Shown in pieces: positions 22,330 through 33,461 of a stretch of 64,000 bases of DNA; within the stretch, counting starts at the first letter, position 1; each line of letters starts with the position of its first letter. Source of the DNA: Sorex araneus. Taxonomy: Eukaryota; Chordata; Mammalia; Eulipotyphla; Soricidae. Both the position numbers and the translations under genes were made by a program. Under the pieces are notes generated by a model. It was not told the DNA's origin, did not search any database, and saw only the letters and a program-made list of their open reading frames with translations. The DNA is taken from positions 154,551,217 to 154,615,216 of the forward strand of contig NC_073306.1 in the NCBI RefSeq assembly GCF_027595985.1, in the 5' to 3' direction.

Positions 22330-22843
22330 TATTCCTAAAAATATAGTACTTAATATTTTTTTAATCTGTTCTTGGATAATTGATTTGTTTCTAGATTTTT
22401 GCTATTGTGACTAGTGTTATAATGAACACAAGGGCACACATATCTTTCTGAATAGAATGTGTGGGCGCTGAGGGCAGATGCCAGCAATGGAATAACTGGG
22501 TCATATGGAAGTTCAATTCTTAGGTCTTTGAGAAGTATCCATATTGTTTTTTTACAAATGTTTGAATGATTGGCATTCCCCTAACCAGAGAATGAGGACT
22601 CCCTTATCCCAACATCCACTCCAACATTGGTTGCTTTTGTTATTTTGGACGCTTGCAGGTCTCATTGGTGTGAAGTGATATTCCATTGTCATTTTTGTTT
22701 ATTTTGCTCTAAACATGAGTGATGCACAGTAATTTTCATCTAACTATTGACCGTCTATATGTCTTTTTTGAGGAAATTTCTTTTATCCACATTTTTTGAT
22801 CGGGTTGTTTTTTTGTTTTTTAAAAAGTGTTTCATATATATAC

Positions 22844-22877
<34 letters not shown>

Positions 22878-23580
22878 GGAGAGATGGACAGACAGGCAGA
22901 GACAGAGAGAGATACAGATACATATATATGTGTATATATATTTATGTAACCATACATATATATGTATCTGTGTATGATTGCATGCACACATATATATGCA
23001 TATCTGCATCCGTATATATATATACATATGTATATATAAAGTTAACTGCCTGTTGATGAGTAGCAGGCATCTGTTTTCTACCAGTCTGTGAGCTGTCTTT
23101 CTATACTGTCTATTTTGCAGTACAGAAACTTCTTAGTTTGATGTAGTCCCATCTGTTTATCTTCACATCCATTTGCACAGCCATTGGCACCGAATCATTG
23201 AAGATGTCTCTAAAGTCACTGTCATAAAGGTTTCTACCTTTTTTATGGATATTATGGATTTTATGGATATAGTGGTCTTTAATCCATTTTGAAATGACTT
23301 CTGTGAATGAAATGTGATAGTGATCTGAAATCATTTATTTCACTTGGGACTGGCCAATTTTCCTCACACCATTTACTGAAGAAGTTTTCCTTGCTTCACT
23401 TCATACTCTGAGTTCTGTTTATATACCTACAAATCTCTCTCTGAATGCTTAAATCTACTTTATGTGTCTGAGATTCTATTTTTATCCCAGTACCACTCTA
23501 TCTAGATTATTATAGCTTTGTAAGAAATTTTAAAGTTGGACAAACTAACTCTCCTGTCTTTCTTTCTGAGAATTGCATTA
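22330..23580 (-). mobile_element. LINE-1 ORF2 region, antisense, degenerate
   Basis: Antisense L1 landmarks in order: AGATTTTTGCTATTGTGAC (22394), GGGTCATATGGAAGTTCAATTC (22498), TCATTGGTGTGAAGTGATATTCC (22665), a microsatellite insertion (22836-23038), TCTTTCTATACTGTC, AGTTTGATGTAGTCCCATC (23136), GTGGTCTTTAATCCATTTTG (23271), and TTATAGCTTTGTAAG (23509). This matches the ORF2 C-terminal half and 3' end with many lesions. Confidence 0.85.
22836..23038. repeat. Compound TA/GA/GACA/TATG microsatellite
   Basis: TATATA, then GAGAGA (22856-22875), then GACAGACAGGCAGAGACAGAG, then TATATGTG words. It sits inside the antisense LINE-1 where the RNA-strand sequence would be A/T-rich. Confidence 0.9.
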
Positions 23581-23639
23581 GAACAAATAACTGAACAAAG
23601 AAACTATGATATTAATCAGTTATCACAAAAGACAATTTT

Positions 23640-23985
23640 CAAGTAATTTTTCAAGTAATTTTCCACTATATGGGTGTGAGTAAAGGGTATCATGATGAGT
23701 AAAGTGAGTCAGAAAGAAAGCGGCAGATTCAGAATGATCTTTCTTATATGTGTGGTATAAAGAAGTATAGTAAAGGAATGACAAATGCCCCAAATCAACA
23801 GAATCTGAGAGCTGGTCTATAGAACTGAGTTGACAATGGTGGTGAGACAAGTGCCCACATTGAGGGAATGATTCCTGAGATTCCTGAGTAAAAGATGGAG
23901 GGGAAAATAGGCTCTATAGTAGGAGGTGTGATGTTGAAACATTGTATAAATGTTTATACCTTACCATTGACCATATTGTAAATTA
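23640..23985 (+). mobile_element. LINE-1 3'-end remnant, sense
   Basis: ATGAGTAAAGTGAGTCAGAAAGAAAG followed by TTCTTATATGTGTGGTATAAAG parallels the ORF2 stop region at 33.40-33.46 kb. It is opposite in orientation to the preceding L1, so it is a separate insertion. Confidence 0.6.
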
Positions 23986-24176
23986 GAGTGACATTTTTTA
24001 ATTATGAATTTCTATATAATTTACAAAATGATTTTGTTGGTAGGAAATATATAGTTTATCAGTGGAAAATAAAGCTTAAATCTAGAAAGAATACATTTGT
24101 GAGGGTCTATAAAGGAAAGAAGTGAATAGGTATTATGAACAGGAAAAAGACACCATGCATTAAAAATATATGTATT

Positions 24177-24421
24177 GGGGCTGGAGCAATAGCACAGCGG
24201 GTAGGGTGTTTGCCTTGCATGCAGCTGATCCGGGTTTGATTCCTCTGTCCCTCTCAGAGAGCCCAGCAAGTTACCTAAAGTACCCCGCCTGCACAGCAGA
24301 GCCTGGCTGAGCTATACGTACTCAATATGTTGTTACCCAAAACAATCACAAGAAGTCTCACAATGGAGACGTTACTGGTGCCTGCTCCAGCAAATCAATA
24401 TGGGATGACAGTGATACAGTG
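24177..24421 (+). mobile_element. SOR-R SINE, full length
   Basis: Complete RTE-tailed form. The head GGGGCTGGAGCAATAGCACAG is identical in type to SOR-A. Then CCTCTGTCCCTCTCAGAGAGCC (replacing the SOR-A body), AGAGCCTGGCTGAGC, GTTACCCAAAACAATCAC, and the RTE-derived tail CACAATGGAGACGTTACTGG ... GATGACAGTGATACAGTG. No poly(A). Confidence 0.92.
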
Positions 24422-24805
24422 CTTTCATTAATAACTAAGTTAATATGTAGTGAATAGTAGACAATTGTATAAATGCTCACTTACTGAAACTATTCTATGA
24501 CCAGGTCATTATTTTCTTTCAGTCACAGTACCATTAAGTTAACAAAAATCTGCTTTGGTAGTTTGTTAAAAGAATATATTACTTTACTGAGTCTCATTCT
24601 TGTTTGAGGTCAAAAAACTCTAGGGTGACATCTTGATGTGCATCTTCCAGTGCTCAGACTCATGTCTAATACTCTCATCTTGAGGCATGGAGACTGATGT
24701 TTATCATTAATTATACCTGCAAATTTTGTAGCCTCTGTCTTTCTGGATTTCCTCTCTTGCAAGATTTTAAAATCCAAGTGGCCATTTTGGAAAGTTTTTG
24801 AATCA

Positions 24806-25044
24806 AGAAACTAACAAATCTTTCTTTTCTCTTTTTTCTTTTTGGGTCACACTCAGCAATGCCCAGAGATTACTCCTGAATCATGCACCTAGGAATTATT
24901 CCTGACGGTGCCTTGGTGGGACCATATGAGATGCTGGGGAACCATATGTGATGCTGGGAATTGAACCCGGGGTCGGCTGCGTGAAAGGCAAATGTTCTAC
25001 CCACTGTGCTACTGCTCCAGCCCCAGAAACTATGACAAATCTTT
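24806..25044 (-). mobile_element. SOR-A SINE with internal duplication and TSD
   Basis: SINE body about 24838-25024. Flanks AGAAACTAACAAATCTTT (24806-24823) and AGAAACTATGACAAATCTTT (25025-25044) are a slightly diverged TSD. An ACCATATG(A/T)GATGCTGG segment is present twice in the body (24920 and 24941), a local tandem duplication. Confidence 0.9.
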
Positions 25045-25859
25045 AAGTAGTTAATACTCAGAAAGAAACTTGAGTCTCAGTTTGATAGAAGCAAAACAAT
25101 TCTTTTCAAAACTGGTGAATTTAGGAGTAAGTCTCTCTCCATCCAAATTGCACTAGACACCATAGGTCTGGCCAATGTCTTGATTGCAGTATTGCCGAGA
25201 ATAAAGATAAACTGTATCAGGACTTCTAACTCATAAAAACGGACATAAAGTGTATCTGTTCCTTAAAAGAACAGGAAAGATGTTAATATTGTAGTACCAT
25301 AAAAGATGAGCCATACTAAGGTCATAACATATCTGTAGACCTGGAACCTATGTGGAGACACAATATTGCATAGAATTTACTTGTTGAATGACTGTTTCAC
25401 ACTGAAAGCTATAAATAGTATTGTTGCCCAATTATTATTTCAATATATAAGTAATTATTAGATGTATCTATTAACTTAAAATGAGTAAGACATCTGCCTT
25501 TGCCAAAATTCTATTAATCTATTTTTATGTGAAACTTTTGATTCTCACCTCATGTACTTCTGCACCAGCATTAAATGGTGCTTAACAACAGAGAACATTA
25601 TACAAAAATTACTTAAAATTCTCAAGTCTTATTAAACCTGAAAAGGCACTTAATCAAGAGAACACATGCCATAATACACAAACAAGTCCCATGAGATACT
25701 TTAAAATAAAGGGCTTCAAATTTGGAAAATTCTTTGTATCATGCATCCCTCCTGGTGGACCTTACAGAACATGTTGTTTTATTTAAGATTCCAAGAGTTT
25801 GTGTAGAAAAAAAAATCAATTTAATTTTGTTAAAATCATGTGTTCACTATTTATTTGCC

Positions 25860-25915
25860 AGATTTTTTCTTTTTTTCTCTCTTTCCCTTTCCTTCTTCCT
25901 TCCTTTCTTTCTTTT

Positions 25916-25963
<48 letters not shown>

Positions 25964-26000
25964 TCCTTCTTTCTTTCTTTCTTTCTTTCTTTCTTTGTTC
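25860..26000. repeat. (TTTC)n microsatellite
   Basis: Long pyrimidine tract, nearly perfect TTTC repeats from about 25906 to 25996. All three frames encode S/F/L runs, which are artefacts. Confidence 0.95.
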
Positions 26001-26607
26001 CCTTTTTTGTTTGCTATTAATGTCATGCAAATTTTGTCTTTAGTGCAGAGTGGGTAAAACGTTTCTCTGTTAAATGAATAAAAATTTATTATTAAATACC
26101 ATAGCTTTAAACTATGAAATCTAAGAGATTGTATTTTATGGTGTGATTTTTTTTCTGGTTTATTCTACGTAACTACCTATGGCACTAAAAGGTACAGTTC
26201 TGTTTTTCAGTTTATGTGGCACTGAAATATAATGACTGAATCACTCTTTTATCTTTTTCTCTGTTCTTTACCATTCTTTCCAATTTCCTTAGTAGAAAGT
26301 CACATTCTATACTTAAGTTCTTAATGTCTTCATCTTTATTATTACTTTTGTTGTTCTTCTTTTATTACTCTGGCTGTTATAATTCTATGCAGCTCTTATA
26401 TTCATTTTTAATTCAGAAAGAAAATGATGATTTAATTTTGCAAGTTAAAAGGCTGGACTTGTATACTTTTGCAAGAAGACAGAATTATTCTTAGTAATGC
26501 TAAACATTGTTTCTCATATGAGTTTTATTTCTTTAGTGGGATATATAGCCCCAACTGTAGATATGTAGATCCCACATAAGTGGGATATATACAGCATCCC
26601 CCTGACA

Positions 26608-26757
26608 GAGGGGCTGGAGCTATACCACATCAGGTTGCCACCTGCCTTGTGCTTGGCCTTCAATTCCTGACATTTCACATAGCCCCAGAGCCAGAAAGGA
26701 GAAGACCTGAACATTGCTGGGTGTGGCTTGAAATCAAACAACAACAAAAACAAAACA
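26608..26757 (+). mobile_element. SOR-A SINE, diverged
   Basis: GGGGCTGGAGCTATACCAC head, TTCAATTCC in the B-box position, GAACATTGCTGGGTGTGGC, end AACAACAACAAAAACAAAAC. Confidence 0.82.
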
Positions 26758-26911
26758 TATTTACTTAACATTCAGGTAATAAATATATACATAGTCATAG
26801 AAATAAGGACAGTTTTCAGTTTTCTTATAGATCACAGTTGCTAATGACATAAAACCAAATGGAAATTATAAACATATATGAATATTAAAGTAAATCAAAA
26901 TACATCATTAA

Positions 26912-27593
26912 ACTTGTATCACTTGTACTTCCATTGTTCTTTGATTTGCTCGAGCGGGCGCCAGTAACGTCTCCATTTGTCCCTGACAAGAGCTAGTGCA
27001 GCTCAATAATATCTGTTTGCTCCAGGAACAGGAAAAGCCTCAGATCAGGGATTTGGCAAATAAATCTGACCATCTAGTTGGTGGGCAGCCACGAGGTCTT
27101 CTGACATCCCGTGGAATCCAGTAAGTAACAGCTCTAATCCAGCAGTCGTCTCTGAATCGCATTACATAACCAGCTCATCTGATTTTGATGCCTTGGCAAA
27201 CGAGACAGCATCCCTGATTTTTGACCATCGACGGAGGTCAGAACTCGGGATTCCTTCTTTCACTTGAGTGAGACATGATATTCCTAGCATAGCTCTTTCA
27301 ATTCCTCTTTGGGATACCCTAGTAGCATTCTCTTCCTGTTTACGTAGGGCCCAGGTCTCTGAGGCATATGTTAGTGCAGGAAGAACGGTGGAATCAAAAA
27401 GATGTGCCCAGAGTAGGAGGTTCTCTGTTCTCTTAACCACTTCTTCGACGCTCTTGAATGCATTCCATGCTGCTCTCTTCCTCCTGCGCAGTTCTGGCAC
27501 CAAGTCGTTCCTCATGTTGACTTCTCGACCCAGGTACACATAGCTGCTGCATTCGGAGATGTTCGTTCCATTGAGAGCAAATAGAGCTTCAGT
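26912..27593 (-). pseudogene. RTE-clade LINE (RTE1_Sar-like), 3' third
   Basis: Minus-strand copy with a 125-codon open stretch (27539-27162). It reads YLGREVNMRNDLVPELRR, AAWNAFKSVEEVVKRTENLL, LFDSTVLPALTYASETWALR and RAMLGISCLTQVKEGIPSSD in order. These are the RT thumb and C-terminal motifs of invertebrate RTE elements. Downstream come the VTDWIP/RRPRG region (shifted) and a tail with ATGGAGACGTTACTGGCGCC and GCTCGAGCAAATCAAAGAAC. It ends in ACTTGTATCACTTG-type repeats (plus strand) with no poly(A). The tail matches SOR-R better than the 6.2-kb copy does. It is 5'-truncated. Confidence 0.9.
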
Positions 27594-28111
27594 TAAAGAT
27601 TTATCTTAATGTTTATCTTAAATGTGCTTATCATGTTTACACATGTCATGTTAATAGATTAAATGTTATTTTAAAGTCATTTTATAAATGATATTAAAAT
27701 CAAATAAATAGTCATTAAACTCAAAAACAAGAAAAGTATGCTTTTTGCACTCAGCATTTGCCTAGTATCTGCTATGCCCTGTAGAGTGGTAAAAAGCATA
27801 ATGGAGAAATCAGAATAGTATAACATAAAGTTCCTACTCTTAAAAACAGTACAATCTGGTTGATAAGACAATACCAACATTTAAAAGACAAAGTTAATCT
27901 AAACATAGCAGGATCATTTTTTAGAAGTGTTTTAGAATTTAATGAAACTACTACAGGAATTGAGACCAACCCTTCATCAGTCTTTATCATGAAATGGAAA
28001 CTTTTAAGAAGATGAATTAAAGTATTAAAAGGTGAGTGGAACTTGACATACAAAGGAAAAATTTAAAGCATATATAACAAAAACATTAGAAACTGGTACC
28101 AGAAGTATGCG

Positions 28112-28180
28112 TTGGGGCTGTAGAACAAGCCCCAAGCACTTCTGGTTGTGGCAAACCCAGCAAACAAAAGAACAAACAAA
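28112..28180 (+). mobile_element. Short internally deleted SOR-A
   Basis: GTTGGGGCTGTAGAACAAGCCCC fused to TTCTGGTTGTGGCAAACCCAGC and an A-rich end. Most of the body is missing. Confidence 0.45.
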
Positions 28181-28310
28181 AATAGTTTGATGGAGATGAC
28201 TAGAAAAATAGAGAAGATAGATAAGTAGAAGTCTGATGAAGATTAAGATAGGGTAATTTAGATGGATCGGAAATGTTGCTAGACAAAATGTGAGCGTCAA
28301 AGGAGATCTT

Positions 28311-28478
28311 TGATTTTTTTTTTGTTTTGTTTGTTTGCTTGTTTTTGTTCGGGGGCCACACCACATGGTGCTCAAGAGTTACTCCTGGAAGTTCTTACAG
28401 GACTATTAGAAACATTAGTATCAATCTAGGTGGGCCACACACAAGGCAAGAGCCCGACCCACTACTATCTCTTCCTTA
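28311..28478 (-). mobile_element. SOR-A SINE, old
   Basis: Long T/G tail (TTTGTTTTGTTTG), then GGGGGCCACACCACATGGTGC and antisense head ACTATCTCTTCC. Confidence 0.75.
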
Positions 28479-28670
28479 AGGAAGATCTTTGAGCAATGAA
28501 ATGGCTTGATAAAGGTGACTCTGAATACGTTTTTGTAGAGACTGGAAAGATTGGGCATTGGAGACAATTGAAAATAAATCATGGGTTGGAACTAAGTGAA
28601 GTGAAGTTTGGTAGTAGAGGAACTATTTCAAGTCAAAGATATGATTTATCTGTGTAGGAAATGTTCATTA

Positions 28671-29312
28671 AACTGTATCACTGTATTACTGTCATCCCCG
28701 TTCGCAGATTTACTGGATCGGATGTCAGTAATGTCTCCATTCATCCCAGCCCGGAGATTTTAGCAGCCTCTCATTACTTGTTTTTCCGAATGATTGAAGA
28801 CTCTTTTTAGGGTCAGGGGAATGAGACCTGTTATTGTTACTGTTTTTGGCATATCAAATATTCCACGGGGAGCTTTCCAGGCTCTCTGAGAGGCATATGT
28901 ATATTTATATTTCCCTTTATGATGATGTGTCCAGGATGTGTTTACTCATGCGTGAGGCTTGGCATGAGCATGTGGAAAGCGAGCTGGAACATGGAGGCAG
29001 TGTGGTAGTGGAGGTCGGCTACAGGGGCTGGGGCCATTGGGGTGGGGAGGTCCTCACTCACCCCCCTCTGGGGTGCCCCTGGTGCAGAGTCCAGTGGCAT
29101 AGTTATGGGGGCCTTATGTTATGCTCCTTTCGGGAGAAGCAGCCAGGAGTTCTGGAGGGTGGCAGATGAGGAGATTATTTTGCACCAGCAGGAGGTGGCT
29201 TATGAGTGTGAACCCTGGGTCTCTGGAGATTGGGGTAAGCAGGCAGAGGAACTCTGCTCCCAGGTCCTGTTGAGTCCAGAGTCCAACATCACAAAACATA
29301 TATGTGATCATC
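28671..29312 (-). mobile_element. Composite repeat X-like + RTE tail
   Basis: On the minus strand the 5' part (about 29300-28930) is GC-rich and resembles repeat X around CCCACCCCAATGGCCCC, CCACTACCACACTGCC and CCACATGCTCATGCCAAGCC. The 3' part (28900-28671) is a long SOR-R tail (GAGCCTGGAAAGC, AACAGTAACAATAACAGGTC, CCCCTGACCC, GCTGCTAAAATCTCCGGGC, ACATTACTGAC) ending in CAGTAATACAGTGATACAG. The same long tail variant occurs at 44.7 and 61.8 kb. The apparent 111-codon plus-strand frame is a shadow. Confidence 0.75.
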
Positions 29313-29434
29313 ACTAGATCACTAGATCACTGTCATCCCATTGCTCATCGATTTGTTCGAGCGGGCACCAGTAACGTCTCTCATTGAGAGACTTATTGTT
29401 ACTGTTTTTGGCATATCCAATACGCACGGGTAGA
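29313..29434 (-). mobile_element. SOR-R SINE, 3' part only
   Basis: RTE-type tail and middle without head. It lies directly upstream (minus-strand sense) of the X composite, so two RTE tails flank the X segment. A small triplicated ATCACTAG motif sits at its end (29311-29328). Confidence 0.8.
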
Positions 29435-29841
29435 TCAAAGTGTATGTACCTGTGTGTATATTTCACCACCAGTTCACCCAAGGATTCTATTCTTTTTCTA
29501 AATTAGATAAAGGAAATAATAAAAAGAAAAAGAAAAGTACCGAAATGGAAATTCCAATATAGTTTGATGGACAAGATAGCTGAATTATACAAACAGCAAA
29601 TTCAAAGTGTATTCTGCCTCAAAGAAATCAACTGCACTTTCCAATCTAGACTTTTGTCTAGAAAATAAAGAAAGCTAGAAAGCAGGTCTGAGATAGAAGC
29701 AGAACTTACACACTGTGGGAATTCCTAAGTCACCAGTAATTCCCAGTGAAGCAAAGACCTGTATACTTATATGCGCAATATATGCAATGCATACATATAA
29801 TCTCTTATATATTATCCCCAACCCCATTTTTCAAGTGTGTA

Positions 29842-29993
29842 TGTGGGGGAGACATACCCAGGCTAGCTCAATTCTTACTCCTAGATCTGTGATCAGGGCC
29901 CACTCGAGCTGGTAGTGCTCAGGGGGAATTTAAGAGGGGTCAACAGCACAAAAGTAGAGTGTCTTACCCCCTGTACTTTCTCTCCAGCCCCAT
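29842..29993 (-). mobile_element. SOR-A SINE
   Basis: Antisense SOR: TGGTAGTGCTCAGGGGGAA and the head end CTTTCTCTCCAGCCCC. Confidence 0.8.
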
Positions 29994-30144
29994 TCCCCAT
30001 TTTTTTTCCAAAAAGATCTGCTTGTGTAGTGGCCATAAATAAACCCAACCTGGCTTTCTTAGCTTCTGTTTTTTAGATTAGTTTCTACCAGTATTCTCCC
30101 AACAAAAGTTAGTCACAAACTTATTTTTTTATCTTTATTATGCT

Positions 30145-30265
30145 GTTTCATGGTGTATTTGATATGTCAAAAGCAGTAACAAGAAGTCTCAAAATTGAGG
30201 CATTACTGGTGCCCACTTGAGCAAATCGATGAACAATGGGAGGTCAGTGCTACAGTGCTACTATG
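30145..30265 (+). mobile_element. SOR-R SINE, 5'-truncated
   Basis: Starts in the TTCATGGTGTATTTGATATG region. Contains GCATTACTGGTGCCCAC and GAGCAAATCGATGAACAATGG and ends CAGTGCTACAGTGCTAC, the same tail subtype as at 6.03 kb. Confidence 0.85.
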
Positions 30266-30932
30266 TTGTTGTTGTTGTCAAAACATTTGTCTGATGTTTG
30301 CTAAGTGCTTTATAACTAGTCAAGTCCTGCAGTACCTTCTCCCTGGCAGTTCCCACTTGGGAAACGGGATCAGGAAAAGAAACTTTACAGGCTGTGGTCC
30401 TTTCTCAGATCTTGTTCTTTCATTCTTAAAATTTTTAATTTGTCTATGTCAAATTAACTTAGTACAACTAATATTAATTTAAAGAAATTTAAATTCAATG
30501 AAATTTATATTTCATTTAATAGACAGAATTAAATTACAATGTGTGAAAGTAGTAAAATGAGGCTCAAATACATTGAGGGATCAGCTAAGAATGTGTCTTG
30601 TTCTCAAATTTGCTGTGTGAAGTTTCTTTTTTATAAAAAGCAGAAAACAGTCATTTGACTCAATGTTAAGTTTCTGAGGATTAGGTCTTTTTTCCCCATC
30701 TTTGTCTGCCCTTTCACTCTGGAAGTTGGGTGCAGAGACATCCATGTCAATCCCCGGTGACACATGGGGAATGTTGCTCTTTTATCAAAGAATAGGAAGT
30801 AAATGCACTATAATGACTCCTGAAAAAAATCCATAGTCTTGTATGACAGATACAATATCAAGGAAGAACAGAGGTATGGAAACATGCAGCTTGTCAACAC
30901 GCTCCATTTTCATTGAAATAAAAAGCACATTT

Positions 30933-31106
30933 TGTTTGTGTTTTGTTTGGGGGCCACACTCAGCAGTACTCAGGCTTATTCCTGGCTCTGTGCTCAGGGA
31001 TCACTCCTGACTGGTTCGGGGGACCATATAGGATGCCAAGGAATGAATCCATGTTGCTCAGTGTGGAAAATAAGATCCTCATTTTCTGTACTATCTATCT
31101 GGTCCT
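30933..31106 (-). mobile_element. SOR-A SINE
   Basis: Antisense SOR with GGGGGCCACACTCAGCAG, CTGGCTCTGTGCTCAGGG, GGGACCATATAGGATGCC and CTATCTATCTGGTCC. Confidence 0.85.
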
Positions 31107-31409
31107 AAGAATAACATTTTAAAAAGCAAGAACAAATGATCAATTTCTTCTAAAAATAAATGGCAACAATTAAGCAGACGTCTTTAGGTCCTCTTACCTA
31201 GGTAAGGGTGCCATAGTACCAAAGATTGAACAATGGTAGTGGACCTCTCACTTTTATTTAGTGGTTGTGTTTTTTATGGGGCTCTTTGTCGCACATTATC
31301 TCATTTTAGGCATTAGGTAAAAGGACCTGTGTGGCCATGGAGAAGAACAACAGAAAGTGCACAAACATGCAATGGGTACACATCATTCTTAACTATAGTG
31401 CATCAACAA

Positions 31410-31705
31410 AAGACAACTACTTGTATGGGAATGCGAGTATTGTAAAAGGATACATGAGGCTGACCCAAGTTCAATTCCCAGCCAGCACTCACCCCATGGT
31501 CCCAGACATGAGGGAGTGCAACTCTGAAAGACCCCAGGCTCTACGCTGTAGTCATGTAGTCATGGTGGTCCCAGCACCACAGGGCTGAATATACAGCCCC
31601 CTTGGCCTCTCAAATTCTTCTCTGGCCAAATGGCCAAAAATCACCTGAGGGGCCCCAGGGCATACTGAGCACCTTATAGAAGGCATCCTCCTACTCCCCA
31701 AAAAA
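31410..31705 (+). mobile_element. Possible tRNA-derived SINE of another subfamily
   Basis: GGCTGACCCAAGTTCAATTCCC resembles a tRNA B box, and CATGGTCCCAGACATGAGGG recalls the SOR core. The following ~180 bp (GGTGGTCCCAGCACCAC...) does not match SOR. It ends CCCCAAAAAATAAATTTG. Confidence 0.4.
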
Positions 31706-31861
31706 TAAATTTGCAGAAAATAGTATACTTTATTTGAAGTCAAAGATGCAATCACTTTATGGTCATTAAAAATAATTTTATAGGATAAATGATGATTTAC
31801 TGAACTGGATTTGATAATGCTTCTTTCCACAGATTATCTTTTCTTTCTAATTTCTTGCTGA

Positions 31862-32605
31862 CATTTAATTTTTTTATTGAGATAAATGGACATACCATAT
31901 TCATTTTCTGTATACAACTTAATAATTCAATATGTGCATGTACTGTAAAAAGATCACTTTATTAAGCATAGCATCAGTCAGCATACATAATGAAAATATT
32001 TTTCTTATGGTGATAATGTTGTGTGTGTGTGTGTGTGTGTGTGTGGTTACCCCTCGCTTTGTGCCTGGTAGTGATCCTGGGACCATATGTGATACAGGGG
32101 AAAAAACCAGGGTCTGCTATGTGTGAGTAAAAGCTTTAAGCACTGTGCTAGCTCTCTAACACTATGATGAGAACTTTTAAGAAACTTTTAGATATGCAAT
32201 GCAGAATTCTTATCTATAACTTTCATTCTGATTTTACATCTCCATTATTTATATATTCTGTAACTAGAACTTTGCAGTTCTTGATCTCCTTTACCTTTTC
32301 TCTCATTTGTCCCCGCTGCCTTAGAACTACCAATCTTTTCTCTGTATCTACAAGTTTACATAAATGTAGATTCCACATATAAGAGAGAACATAGAATAGT
32401 TATCTTATTCTGTCTAGTTTCTTTTAATTAGAATAATGTTTTATGCATACTATTGCAAATGGCAAAATTTCATTATTTTGATGGCTCATATTCCACTATA
32501 TGTACATATATAGGCACATGAATGAACAAACATGCATACGCCATATTTTCCTAATTAATTTATCTTTCAATAAACACAAGTTGCTTCTGTGTCTTGGCTG
32601 TTGTT
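31862..32605 (-). mobile_element. Old LINE-1, antisense, first half
   Basis: Starts with the L1 3'-end signature TTTTTTATTGAGATAAATGGACATACC. Also ACAAGTTTACATAAATG, TATTGCAAATGGCAAAATTTC, CATATTCCACTATATG and CTTGGCTGTTGTTAATAATGC. The sequence is cut at 32605 by a younger L1 and resumes at 34276. It belongs to one old element extending to about 36.3 kb. Confidence 0.85.
32020..32160 (-). mobile_element. SOR-A SINE with (TG)n
   Basis: (TG)12 at 32020-32045 merges with an antisense SOR (TGGGACCATATGTGATACAGG, GTGCTAGCTCTCTAAC). Nested in the old LINE-1. Confidence 0.7.
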
Positions 32606-33461
32606 AATAATGCTACCACATGACACGGAACTAAGCAATCTAGTAAAAACAGAGATCAACAAATGGGACTACATTAAACTAAAAAGCTTCTGCACCGCAA
32701 GAGATACAGTGACCAGAATACAAAGACTATCCACAGAATGGGAAAGGATATTTACACAATACCCATCAGATAAGGGGTTGATATCAATGGTATATAAAGC
32801 ACTGGTTGAACTCTACAAGAAGAAAACATCCAACCCCATCAAAAAATGGGGCGAAGAAATGAACAGAAACTTTACCAAGGAAGAAATACGAATGGCCAAA
32901 AGGCACATGAAAAAGTGCTCTGCATCACTAATCATCAGAGAGATGCAGATCAAAACAACTTTGAGATACCACCTCACACCACAGAGACTAGCACACATCC
33001 AAAAGAACAAAAGCAACCGCTGTTGGAGAGGATGTGGGGAGAAAGGGACCCTTCTTCACTGCTGGTGGGAATGCCGACTGGTTCAGCCCTTCTGGAAAAC
33101 AATTTGGACGACTCTCAAAAAATTAGATATTGAATTCCCATTTGACCCAGCAATACCACTGCTGGGAATATATCCCAGAGAGGCAAAAAAGTACAATCGA
33201 AACAACATCTGCACATGTATGTTCATCGCAGCACTGTTTACAATAGCCAGAATCTGGAAAAAACCCGAATGCCCCAGAACGGATGACTGGTTGAGGAAAC
33301 TTTGGTACATCTATACAATGGAATACTATGCAGCTGTTAGAAAAAAGGAGGTCAAGAATTTTGTAGTCAAGTGGATGGGCATGAAAAGTTTCATGCTGAG
33401 TGAAATGAGTCAGAAAGAGAGAGACAGACATAGAAAGATTGCACTCATCTATGGTATATAG
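32589..33461 (+). pseudogene. LINE-1 ORF2 C-terminal fragment (290 codons, open)
   Basis: Retrotransposon protein remnant, not a host gene. The first ten or so codons come from the older antisense L1 and the TSD. L1-derived sequence begins around residue 11. Recognisable blocks: [15 protein letters not shown] (24-38), [16 protein letters not shown] (51-66), [17 protein letters not shown] (82-98), [20 protein letters not shown] (105-124). The C-terminal zinc-knuckle-like Cys motif C-X3-C-X7-H-X4-C sits at C145, C149, H157 and C162. [11 protein letters not shown] (186-196), [10 protein letters not shown] (211-220) and [12 protein letters not shown] (244-255) follow. The endonuclease and reverse-transcriptase domains are missing. 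The absence of stops over 280 codons indicates a recent copy. There is no reason to expect a promoter. Confidence 0.93.

Noticed and set aside
25722..26057. Three overlapping frames of S/F/L repeats
   Set aside because: Translation of the TTTC microsatellite.
28834..29169. 111-codon plus-strand frame
   Set aside because: Complement of the composite repeat; no domain.
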